Assembly (NCBI GenBank): GCA_024638385.1
Contig: JAHEKJ010000019.1
Span: 1-43,304, forward strand
Origin: Gammaproteobacteria bacterium
Lineage (GTDB): Bacteria > Pseudomonadota > Gammaproteobacteria > GCA-001735895
Direction of reading: 5' to 3'
DNA: 43,304 nt
The position numbers and the translations under genes are program-made. A model generated the notes under the pieces. It did not search any database and was not told the origin of the DNA. It saw only the letters and a program-made list of their open reading frames with translations. Of the stretch, positions 16,950 through 23,548 are shown piece by piece (position 1 is the first letter of the stretch; each line of letters begins with the position of its first letter).

Positions 16950-16966
16950 AAAAGGCCCCGGGCTTT
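16950..16966 (-). terminator. Possible weak terminator at the ntrC-like stop
   Basis: On the minus strand AAAGCCCGGGGCCTTTT just after the stop codon can fold as a short imperfect stem and ends in a T-rich stretch. The stem has two mismatches, so this is tentative. Confidence 0.3.
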
Positions 16967-17612
16967 AATTCAGTTCTTTCAGCTTGCGCGTCAGCGTGTT
17001 GCGCCCCCAGCCGAGCAGCCGCGCGGCGTCCTGCTTGCGCCCGCGGGTCGCTTCGAGCGCGCAGTCGAGCAGTATCTTCTCGAAATCGCGGGCGGCCTTC
17101 TTGAGGATGCCGGTCTCGCCCTGTTCGAGCTGAAGCCGGGCCCAGCCACGCAGCGACTCGCGCCAGTCGCCGGTGCCGCCGGTCGTGCCGGCCGCCGCGG
17201 TCGCGTCGGCGGTCGGCTCGGCCGCGCAGGCGCGCGCGACCAGCTCGAGCGCGTCGTCGATGTCGAACGGTTTCGGCAGGTATTCGAAGGCGCCGTCGTG
17301 AAACGCCTGTACCGTCGTGTCGAGATCGCCGTAGGCGGTCATGACGATGATCGGCGTCTGCGGCGAGACATACTTGATCTGCTTGAGCAGTTCGAAGCCG
17401 TTGATGCCGGGCATGCGCACGTCGGTAATGATCAGCCGCGGGCGCTGTTCCGGCTGCGAGCGCTTGAACTGCGCGAGCGCGACCGCGCCGGACTCGAACG
17501 CGGTTACGGCGTAACCGCTGTTGCCGAGCGTCTTTTCGAGCACCCAGCGCATGGACTGGTCGTCGTCGATGATCCAGACGGGCGTTTGCGTCGCTTCGAG
17601 CGGTAAGTTCAT
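16965..17612 (-). CDS. NtrC-type response regulator lacking the AAA+ domain
   Basis: A 215-residue protein, less than half the usual 470 of NtrC. Residues 11-128 are a normal NtrC receiver: acidic pocket D16-D18, phosphoacceptor Asp64 in TDVRMPG, Thr92, Lys114 in YLPKPFDIDDA. After a 20-residue Ala/Thr/Gly linker the chain goes directly into the NtrC C-terminal domain: DWRESLRGWARLQLEQG, then the Fis-type helix-turn-helix ending AARLLGWGRNTLTRKLKEL, identical in style to enteric NtrC. The central AAA+ domain with Walker A, GAFTGA and sigma-54 contacts is wholly absent, and there is no spare DNA in which it could be frame-shifted. It overlaps ntrB by 4 bp. It should bind DNA on phosphorylation but cannot drive sigma-54 polymerase, so regulation of sigma-70 promoters, or repression, is inferred. 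Confidence 0.92.
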   Translation of the reverse strand: MNLPLEATQTPVWIIDDDQSMRWVLEKTLGNSGYAVTAFESGAVALAQFKRSQPEQRPRLIITDVRMPGINGFELLKQIKYVSPQTPIIVMTAYGDLDTTVQAFHDGAFEYLPKPFDIDDALELVARACAAEPTADATAAAGTTGGTGDWRESLRGWARLQLEQGETGILKKAARDFEKILLDCALEATRGRKQDAARLLGWGRNTLTRKLKELN

Positions 17613-18694
17613 GGCTTATCCAAAGGTAGAATCGTGCTAAAAGTAGTGCCGGCGGCAGTGCTTTGCAGCTGGATCGTGCCGCCGTGCCGGCTGATGATTT
17701 CCTGCGCGATCGGCAACCCGAGGCCGCTGCCGTCGGGCTTGTCGGTGATCATCGGCAGGAATATGGTCTCGCTCATTTCGGCCGGAATGCCGCGCCCGGT
17801 GTCGGCGATGTCGACCTGCACGACGAGCCGGTGCAGGCGGGTGCCGATCGTAAAGCTGCGGCCGACGCGGGTGCGAAAGGTCACGTCGCCGCGGCCGTCG
17901 ATCGCCTGCACGGCGTTGCGCGCGATGTTGAGGAAGGCCTGGATCAGCAGGTCGCGGTCGGCCTCGAACTCGGGGATGCTCGGGTCGTAGTCGCGCAATA
18001 TACGAATTCGCTCGGGCTCTGCGGCGAGCAGGATCTTGCGGATGTGCTCGAGTAACTCGTGCACGCTGATGCGCTCGCGTCGCAACCCGCCCGACGGCCC
18101 GAGCATGCCGCCGATCAACGCCCGCAGCCGGTCGACCTCGCTGATGACGACCTCGGTGTACTCGACGAGCCCGGGATCCTCGAGTTCGCGCTGCAGCAAT
18201 TGCGCGGCGCCGCGAATCCCGCCGAGCGGATTATTGATTTCGTGCGCGAGCGCGCGCGCAAGCTGTTGCGTCGCTTGCTGCTGCAATTGATTCAGCTCGT
18301 CCTGGGCGAACTGCGCATGGCGTTCGAGCGGGCGGATCTCGATCAGGATCTCGTCCTCGGCCGTAACCTCGCCGAACGGGTAGATGCTGTAGTCGGCGAG
18401 TATCGACTTGCCGTTGGCGAGGGTCATGACCGCTTCGCGCTCGGTCAGCGCGACCGGCCCGGCGGCGAGCCGCGCGACGATACTCGACGGCTCGACCGGG
18501 CTGAACAGGCGCTCGAACTCGCGGCCGACCAGGTTCGCGGCGCCGACCTCGAACAGGGCTTCGCCGGTCGCGTTGATATAGGTCACGCGGCGCGCGCGGT
18601 CGACGCGCAGGATCGCCGAATTGAGCGTGTCGAGCGTCCGCCAGGCAAAGTCGTCCGCCAGGGTCGATGTCGCGCGCGAGGCTGGCATGGTCAC
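17609..18694 (-). CDS. ntrB: Nitrogen regulation sensor kinase NtrB (GlnL)
   Basis: A 361-residue soluble histidine kinase. A PAS domain fills residues about 19-125 (TLNSAILRVDRARRVTYIN). The dimerisation/phosphotransfer helix follows with ALAHEINNPLGGIRGAAQLL and phosphoacceptor His151. The ATPase domain has the N box FLNIARNAVQAI (Asn260), DTGRGIP and GSGLGLPIA. These are typical of NtrB, which phosphorylates or dephosphorylates NtrC depending on PII. The GTG at 18694 has AGGAA six bases upstream; an ATG six bases later is possible. It lies downstream of glnA beyond a terminator and overlaps the shortened ntrC. The kinase itself is complete. No PII gene is in the window. Confidence 0.93.
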   Translation of the reverse strand: MTMPASRATSTLADDFAWRTLDTLNSAILRVDRARRVTYINATGEALFEVGAANLVGREFERLFSPVEPSSIVARLAAGPVALTEREAVMTLANGKSILADYSIYPFGEVTAEDEILIEIRPLERHAQFAQDELNQLQQQATQQLARALAHEINNPLGGIRGAAQLLQRELEDPGLVEYTEVVISEVDRLRALIGGMLGPSGGLRRERISVHELLEHIRKILLAAEPERIRILRDYDPSIPEFEADRDLLIQAFLNIARNAVQAIDGRGDVTFRTRVGRSFTIGTRLHRLVVQVDIADTGRGIPAEMSETIFLPMITDKPDGSGLGLPIAQEIISRHGGTIQLQSTAAGTTFSTILPLDKP

Positions 18695-18715
18695 GGTGAT
18701 TTCCTGACCGCGGAC

Positions 18716-18741
18716 AAAAAAGGCCCCGTGCAGGGGCCTTT
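18716..18741 (-). terminator. Terminator after glnA
   Basis: On the minus strand a 9-bp GC-rich stem (18733-18741 with 18719-18727, loop of five) is followed by a T run (complement of 18716-18721). It lies 25 bp beyond the glnA stop and before ntrB. It may reduce but not abolish read-through into ntrBC, as known for glnALG operons. Confidence 0.85.
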
Positions 18742-18765
18742 TCCGTACGCGATACCGGCGAAGGC

Positions 18766-20175
18766 CTAGACGCTGTAGTACAGGTCGAACTCGACCGGGT
18801 TGGTCGCGAGCCGCAGACGCTGGACTTCCTCGTTCTTCAACTCGATGTAGGCGTCGATCATGTCGTCGCTGAAGACGCCGCCTTCCTTCAGGAAGGCCCG
18901 ATCCTGGTCGAGCGCGTCGAGCGCCTGGTCGAGCGAGAACGCAACCTGCGGAATCTCGGCCTCTTCCTCGGGCGGCAGGTCGTAGAGGTCCTTGTCCATC
19001 GCGTCGCCCGGATGAATCTGGTTCTTGATGCCGTCGAGGCCGGCCATCATCATCGACGCGAAGGCGAGGTAGGGATTCGCGGTCGAATCCGGGAAGCGCA
19101 CCTCGATACGCCGCGCCTTCGGGCTGCTGACGTGCGGGATCCGGATCGACGCCGAGCGGTTGCGCGCCGAGTAGGCCAGCATGACCGGCGCCTCGAAGCC
19201 GGGCACCAGGCGCTTGTAGCTGTTGGTCGCGGCATTGGAGAACGCGTTCAGCGCGCGCGCGTGCTGGATGATGCCGCCGATATAGTACAACGCTTCGTCG
19301 GACAGACCGCCGTAGCCGTCGCCGGTGAAGATGTTGACGCCGTCCTTGACCAGCGACTGGTGCACGTGCATGCCGTTGCCGTTATCGCCGACCAGCGGCT
19401 TGGGCATGAAGGTCGCGGTCTTGCCGTAGCTGTGGGCGACGTTGTGCACGCAGTATTTCAGCACCTGGATTTCGTCGGCCTTGCGCACCAGCGTGTTGAA
19501 GGCGACGCCGATTTCGCACTGCCCCGAGGTCGCGACCTCGTGGTGATGCACCTCGACCTTGAGGCCCATTTCCTCCATCGCCAGGCACATCGCGCCGCGA
19601 ATGTCGTGCAGGGAATCGACCGGCGGCACCGGGAAGTAACCGCCCTTGATGCCGGGCCGGTGGCCGAAGTTGCCGTCCTCGTAGATCTTGATCGAGCTCC
19701 ACGCGGCTTCCTCCGATTCGATCTGGTACGAGCAGTGGCCCATCTCGGTCGACCAGCGCACGTCGTCGAAGACGAAGAATTCGTTCTCGGGTCCGAAGTA
19801 GGCCGTGTCGGCGATACCGGTCGACTTGAGGTAAGCCTCGGCGCGCATCGCCAGCGAGCGCGGATCGCGTTCGTAGCCCTCGCCGGTCATCGGCTCGACG
19901 ACGTTGCAGCTGATGTTGATCGTCGGCTCGTCGGTAAACGGGTCGAGCACCGCGGTCGCGGGATCCGGCATCAGCACCATGTCGGACTCGTTGATGCCTT
20001 TCCAGCCGGCGACGGAGGACCCGTCGAACATCTTGCCGTCGGTGAAAGTATCCTCGCCGACGACGCTCGCGGGCACGGAGACGTGCTGCTCCTTGCCCTT
20101 GGTATCGGTGAAGCGGAAATCGACGAACTTGACGCCGTACTCGTTGATCTTGTTCAACACATCGGAAGCGGACAT
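18766..20175 (-). CDS. glnA: Type I glutamine synthetase
   Basis: A 469-residue enzyme that makes glutamine from glutamate, ammonia and ATP; it forms cytoplasmic dodecamers. The ATG at 20175 has GGAG eight bases upstream; a longer frame to 20256 is not needed. The sequence begins [20 protein letters not shown] and shows the standard motifs. These are DGSSVAGW, the ATP-binding [29 protein letters not shown]-type glutamate site (here [16 protein letters not shown]) and [16 protein letters not shown]. The adenylylation loop DLYDLPPEE has Tyr398, so activity is probably tuned by GlnE. An NtrC palindrome and a sigma-70-like promoter lie upstream. It is full length and unremarkable in itself. Confidence 0.97.
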   Translation of the reverse strand: MSASDVLNKINEYGVKFVDFRFTDTKGKEQHVSVPASVVGEDTFTDGKMFDGSSVAGWKGINESDMVLMPDPATAVLDPFTDEPTINISCNVVEPMTGEGYERDPRSLAMRAEAYLKSTGIADTAYFGPENEFFVFDDVRWSTEMGHCSYQIESEEAAWSSIKIYEDGNFGHRPGIKGGYFPVPPVDSLHDIRGAMCLAMEEMGLKVEVHHHEVATSGQCEIGVAFNTLVRKADEIQVLKYCVHNVAHSYGKTATFMPKPLVGDNGNGMHVHQSLVKDGVNIFTGDGYGGLSDEALYYIGGIIQHARALNAFSNAATNSYKRLVPGFEAPVMLAYSARNRSASIRIPHVSSPKARRIEVRFPDSTANPYLAFASMMMAGLDGIKNQIHPGDAMDKDLYDLPPEEEAEIPQVAFSLDQALDALDQDRAFLKEGGVFSDDMIDAYIELKNEEVQRLRLATNPVEFDLYYSV

Positions 20176-20216
20176 GGTTGGGTCTCCAGAAATCGGGGGT
20201 CGAAAACAGGCTGAGG

Positions 20217-20244
20217 ATTTTACCGGTTTCGGATGGAATGCCAA
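20217..20244 (-). promoter_or_regulatory. Sigma-70-like promoter of glnA
   Basis: On the minus strand TTGGCA (20239-20244, 5/6 to TTGACA) is separated by 16 bp from TAAAAT (20217-20222, 5/6 to TATAAT). Transcription would begin near 20210, about 35 bp before the ATG. The same TGGCA might be read as a sigma-54 -24 box, but the essential GC at -12 is GA. Confidence 0.6.
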
Positions 20245-20289
20245 TTTTTCGTGCAAAACGCCCGAATCTTACCCGTAACGGCGCTAATT

Positions 20290-20306
20290 TGCACTATTTT
20301 AGTGCA
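20290..20306. promoter_or_regulatory. NtrC-binding palindrome upstream of glnA
   Basis: TGCACTATTTTAGTGCA is a perfect inverted repeat matching the NtrC consensus TGCAC-N7-GTGCA; E. coli glnA has TGCACTAAAATGGTGCA. It lies about 90 bp upstream of the predicted glnA start. It also overlaps the stop codon of the CDF transporter gene (20294-20296). Confidence 0.88.
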
Positions 20307-21442
20307 ATCTGGTCGGCGTAGTAGACGTTGACCCGACCGACGTAATCGAGCCCGGCCGCGCCTTCGCGCAGCGCGCGCACCGCCGCGGCGTGCTCGTCGC
20401 GACTCATCGCCAGCGGCAGCACGATATCCATCTCGATCAGCCGGTCGAGGTAATGCAGCTTGATCTGCGCGACCTGGTCGCGTTCGTCGATGGTCTGCCA
20501 GGCCTGCTCGAGGTCTTGCTCGATCGCGCCGCGCCCGGGCAGGCGCGCGAGCACCGAATCCCGGACCCGGGTATCGAGCGGGTCGATGTGGATCTGCACG
20601 TCGGCGATCTTCGGAAACTGGCGCTTGACCAGTTGCTCCATCTTGTGCGCGATGTAATGCGCCTCGGACACGGTCAGGTCCGAATCGACCTCGATGTGCG
20701 CGTCGATGTAGCCGAGCCCGCCCATCGAGCGCGAGCGCAGGTTGTGGATGCCGGTGACGCTGTCGTATTCCATCATCGCGCGGCGGATGTCGTCGGTCAG
20801 ATCGACCTCGAGCCCGGTGTCGACGAGTTCGGCGAGCGCGCGCCAGCCGAGGCGGAAACCCATCAACAGGATCATCGCGCCGACGATGATCGCGGCCAGC
20901 GCGTCCATGTGCGGCACGCCGAGCAGTTGCGCGCTGATGCCGATGAGCACGATCACCGACGACAACACGTCGGAGCGGTGATGCCAGGCGTTGGATTCGA
21001 GCAGTTGCGAGTGGATGCGCCGCGCGGCGCGCACGGTGTAGCGGTAAAGCCCCTCCTTGCTCACGATCGCGAGCAGCGCGAACGCGATCGTGATCGGCTC
21101 GGGGCCGACGCCCGCCGGCGCGAACATGCTTTCGACGCCGCGCACGCCGATACCGATGCCGACCAGGCACAACATCGCGCCGAGCAGGAACGACGCCACG
21201 GTCTCGATGCGGCCGTGGCCGTAGGGGTGATCCTCGTCGGCATCCTTGGCCGCGCGCTTGGACGCGAACAGGACGATGAAATCGGTGCTCAGGTCGGCCA
21301 GCGTGTGCAGGCCGTCGGCGAACAGCGCCTGCGACTTGCCGAGCAGGCCGAAGACGATCTGCAGCGCCGCGAGCACGCAGTTGACCGCGGCGCCGACCAG
21401 CGTCACCCGCCGGGTCGTGCGGTAGCGCTCGTCAGCCGCCAT
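20294..21442 (-). CDS. Cation diffusion facilitator (divalent metal efflux)
   Basis: A 382-residue CDF-family antiporter that exports Zn, Fe, Co or Mn in exchange for protons. The start is the ATG at 21442, overlapping the tusA-like gene by 11 bp. About six membrane helices fill the first 220 residues, with metal-site motifs SQALFADGLHTLADLSTD in helix 2 and NAWHHRSDVLSS in helix 5, and HPYGHGRIE between. The HxxxD arrangement in helix 5 and D in helix 2 is as expected for CDF proteins. The C-terminal cytoplasmic domain (SMGGLGYIDAHIEVD, ADVQIHIDPLD) is present and extended by about 80 residues. That extension contains DEHAAAVRALREGA and may be a second regulatory domain. Metal preference cannot be told. 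Confidence 0.88.
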   Translation of the reverse strand: MAADERYRTTRRVTLVGAAVNCVLAALQIVFGLLGKSQALFADGLHTLADLSTDFIVLFASKRAAKDADEDHPYGHGRIETVASFLLGAMLCLVGIGIGVRGVESMFAPAGVGPEPITIAFALLAIVSKEGLYRYTVRAARRIHSQLLESNAWHHRSDVLSSVIVLIGISAQLLGVPHMDALAAIIVGAMILLMGFRLGWRALAELVDTGLEVDLTDDIRRAMMEYDSVTGIHNLRSRSMGGLGYIDAHIEVDSDLTVSEAHYIAHKMEQLVKRQFPKIADVQIHIDPLDTRVRDSVLARLPGRGAIEQDLEQAWQTIDERDQVAQIKLHYLDRLIEMDIVLPLAMSRDEHAAAVRALREGAAGLDYVGRVNVYYADQIALK

Positions 21443-21674
21443 CGTCGGCCTTTTGCACGAGAAACACGAACTCGGTGTCGCCGCGCTCGTCGATCTCGAG
21501 CACCGCGTGCCCGAACAGCCGGCACCAGGCGGGAATGTCGCGCAGCGAACCCGGATCGGTCGCGGTGATGCGCACACGCGTGCCCGGCGCCTGCTGCGCG
21601 ATGCAGTTTTGCAGCCGGATGACCGGCAGCGGGCAGAACAGGCGTCGAGCGTCGAGCTCGATCGGAGCGCTCAT
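21432..21674 (-). CDS. TusA-family sulfur carrier protein
   Basis: An 80-residue protein whose start ATG overlaps the stop of the upstream PP-loop gene (ATGA) and whose end overlaps the CDF gene. It has the TusA/SirA signature LDARRLFCPLPVIRLQN with the persulfide-carrying Cys14 in the CPxP motif. The RITATDPGSLRDIPAWCRLFGH segment matches the second half of the fold. TusA proteins relay sulfur from cysteine desulfurase to tRNA thiolation or other sulfur pathways. The coupling to a PP-loop enzyme suggests that it is that enzyme's sulfur donor (inference). Confidence 0.88.
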   Translation of the reverse strand: MSAPIELDARRLFCPLPVIRLQNCIAQQAPGTRVRITATDPGSLRDIPAWCRLFGHAVLEIDERGDTEFVFLVQKADDGG

Positions 21675-22714
21675 CCGATAATCCAGTCCCGCGGAATTTG
21701 CTCGGGGGCGAGCGGCTTGACCGCGATCGTGCGCGTGCTCAACTCGCGGTCGCTGAAGCGTAGCTCGACGCGGTCGGCGTCGCGGCCCTGGCTGAAGCGC
21801 GCGGTGATCGCGCAGGCGAGCTCGAGCTCGGCGTCGTCGAGCGGGCCGCCCTCGATCAGCGTCAGCGGCCCCGGGTGGCTGACCGTCTTGATCGTCGCGA
21901 ACTGGCGCTTGTAGCCCTCGAGAAAATTGTTCTCGCCTTCCTCGCGCGCGACGATCAGCTTGAACGTCCGGCTCGGGCGAATGTGGCGGCCGACCTTGAG
22001 CAGCATGATGTCGTCGAGTTCGTACTCGCGGCGGCCGCGATTGTCCCACAGGTCGCGCAGCTTGACCGAGTAGGTCTGGTCGGTCAGGAAGCAGCAGCCA
22101 CCGGCCGGCTGCGCGTAATCCTCGATGCCGAGTTCGCGCGCCAGCGCGATCTGCGGCTTGCGCGAGCGGCCGTGAAAGTCCTTCAGCCGGTCGCGATCGA
22201 TCCAGCCCTCGCGCTCGGGCAGGGTCGGCGGCAGGTGCTTCGCGCTGAGCGGCCGCAGCAGCAAATCATCGGCGCCGGATTCGCGCGCGATCACCGGCAT
22301 CGTGGCCTTGCGCTGCGACATCGGCCGCTGGCCGACGACCTCGCCGGTGATGATGAAATCGAAAGCCTGCGCGTGGATCCAGTCGAGCGCCTTGTGCACC
22401 ATGAACACCTTGCAGTCGAGGCACGGATTGAGATTCGCGCCGTAGCCGTGTTTCGGGTTGATGACGACGTCCTTGTACTCGTCGACGACGTCGGCGATGT
22501 GCAATTTGATGCCGAGCTGCTCGGCGACCCACAGCGCGTTGTTGCGCTTTTCCCGTTTGCGGTCGTGGTTGCGGATCGCGTGGGTATGGCCTTCGACGCA
22601 AAAACCGGTGAAGAAATTGATCCCGTGGACCTCGATGCCCTGCTGCTGGATCAGGCGCGCCGCCAGCATCGAATCGAGACCACCGGAGATCAACGCCAGC
22701 GCTTTTCGGGTCAT
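21671..22714 (-). CDS. PP-loop ATPase, tRNA-thiolation-like, with NFACT-R-type C-terminus
   Basis: A 347-residue protein. The N-terminal 180 residues are an adenine-nucleotide alpha hydrolase/PP-loop domain with SGGLDSMLAARL at about residues 10-21. It resembles MnmA and ThiI, which adenylate a tRNA uridine before sulfur insertion. NPCLDCKVFM holds a CxxC pair near residue 98, and QPAGGCCFLTD a second Cys pair near residue 200. The C-terminal part (DDIMLLKVGRHIRPS to GPLTLIEGG) resembles the NFACT-R/DUF814 RNA-binding domain. It is followed by overlapping tusA-like and CDF genes. I infer a sulfur-modification enzyme acting on an RNA. The exact product is unknown, and true MnmA and ThiI are probably encoded elsewhere. 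Confidence 0.8.
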   Translation of the reverse strand: MTRKALALISGGLDSMLAARLIQQQGIEVHGINFFTGFCVEGHTHAIRNHDRKREKRNNALWVAEQLGIKLHIADVVDEYKDVVINPKHGYGANLNPCLDCKVFMVHKALDWIHAQAFDFIITGEVVGQRPMSQRKATMPVIARESGADDLLLRPLSAKHLPPTLPEREGWIDRDRLKDFHGRSRKPQIALARELGIEDYAQPAGGCCFLTDQTYSVKLRDLWDNRGRREYELDDIMLLKVGRHIRPSRTFKLIVAREEGENNFLEGYKRQFATIKTVSHPGPLTLIEGGPLDDAELELACAITARFSQGRDADRVELRFSDRELSTRTIAVKPLAPEQIPRDWIIG

Positions 22715-22744
22715 GCGCGTTCGACCGTTGCGGAAAAGACAGGG

Positions 22745-22750
22745 ATTATA
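22745..22750 (-). promoter_or_regulatory. Possible -10 element for the PP-loop/tusA/CDF operon
   Basis: On the minus strand a perfect TATAAT lies 30 bp before the ATG at 22714. The -35 region at 17-18 bp spacing (TTAGCG) matches the consensus only in part. Confidence 0.4.
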
Positions 22751-22759
22751 GCAATAACG

Positions 22760-22785
22760 GGCGGCGCCGCTAACACGGCGCCGCC
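22760..22785 (-). terminator. GC-rich hairpin after pilE
   Basis: A perfect 10-bp stem (22760-22769 with 22776-22785) with a 6-base loop lies 32 bp beyond the pilE stop. It is followed on the minus strand by GTTATTGCT rather than a clean T run, so it may be a weak terminator or an RNA 3'-end stabiliser of the minor pilin operon. Confidence 0.55.
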
Positions 22786-22816
22786 GGTCAGGCGTATGGC
22801 GAGGGGGGAGAAGCGC

Positions 22817-23218
22817 CTACCAGCAAACGGGGGTATTATCGCCGGTCGCGCCCTTGACCCCGGTGTTGGTCAGGGTCAGCGACTTGCACTCGGCGTCGCC
22901 GGCCTGCGATAGCCCCGGAACCGGATTGGCGGACAGCGTGAAGGTCGTGCCGGCCATGGCCGACGCCGTGATCGAGTACAGGTTGCTGTCCGACAGGACC
23001 GGGAACGAGACGTTACAGTTCGCATGGTTATAGCTGCCGTAGAGTGCACGGCATTTTTCCAGCGAACCCGCGACCTCGGCCAGCGTCGCCCGCGCCTCGG
23101 TGCGGTTGGATGCGATTACGTTGTCGCGGTAAAAGCCTGCCGCGATCATGCTCAGGACCGCGACGATCGCGACGACAATAGTCAACTCGATGAGCGAGAA
23201 ACCGGAGGTTTTTTTCAT
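22817..23218 (-). CDS. pilE: Minor pilin PilE
   Basis: The ATG at 23218 has a GAGGA ribosome site five bases upstream and gives 133 residues; an ATG at 23233 is possible. The leader is MKKTSG, then FSLIELTIVVAIVAVLSMIA with Glu at mature position 5. Four cysteines follow, two in a KCRALYGSYNHANC loop and two near the C-terminus (AECKS, PVCW), as in PilE-type minor pilins with a disulfide-bounded loop. It is last in the order fimT-pilV-pilW-pilX-pilY1-pilY2-pilE, the same as in Pseudomonas aeruginosa, where PilE links the priming complex to the pilin shaft. Confidence 0.88.
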   Translation of the reverse strand: MKKTSGFSLIELTIVVAIVAVLSMIAAGFYRDNVIASNRTEARATLAEVAGSLEKCRALYGSYNHANCNVSFPVLSDSNLYSITASAMAGTTFTLSANPVPGLSQAGDAECKSLTLTNTGVKGATGDNTPVCW

Positions 23219-23239
23219 GTCGATCCTCTGCATGGCTGA

Positions 23240-23548
23240 TTAGATCTCCACCGGGGTACGGTAGATGATCACGTCCACGTAGTGGACGTCGTTCAGGACC
23301 TTGCCCTGGAACATGATCACGTCACCGGGGCGAAAATCGGAAAACTGCTTGCGGCTCGCGTCGAAGCTCCTGAGCTTGGCGCCCGGCGCGATCCGGTATT
23401 CCTGCTGCTCGACGGTGAACTTGTCGTAGCCGACCGCGGTGATGACACCTCCGCGGTCGAAGGATTCCATCGCTCCCGTGGTCGCCCACGGGAGCATCAG
23501 CGACGCGACCAGAAGCAGCCGCGTCAGTATCGGTTTGACTTGTATCAT
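23240..23548 (-). CDS. PilY2-position small exported protein
   Basis: A 102-residue protein. The ATG at 23548 overlaps the pilY1 stop (ATGA) and has AGGAG eight bases upstream. A signal peptide is evident (MIQVKPILTRLLLVASLMLPW, cut near TGA-ME). The mature part is a small beta-type domain: GGVITAVGYDKFTVEQQEYRI, then FRPGDVIMFQGKVLNDVHYVD. In Pseudomonas the gene between pilY1 and pilE is pilY2, of similar size. Sequence recognition is weak, so the label rests on position. The fold looks like a small SH3/OB-type barrel (inference). Confidence 0.65.
   Translation of the reverse strand: MIQVKPILTRLLLVASLMLPWATTGAMESFDRGGVITAVGYDKFTVEQQEYRIAPGAKLRSFDASRKQFSDFRPGDVIMFQGKVLNDVHYVDVIIYRTPVEI

Noticed and set aside
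16965-17612. Frameshifted or decayed full-length ntrC
   Set aside because: Only about 20 codons separate receiver and DNA-binding domain, and both domains are in one clean frame, so there is no hidden AAA+ remnant.
20228-20243. Sigma-54 promoter for glnA on the minus strand
   Set aside because: TGGCA is present at -24 but the essential -12 GC reads GA; the sigma-70 reading is better. Kept only as a doubt in the glnA promoter finding.
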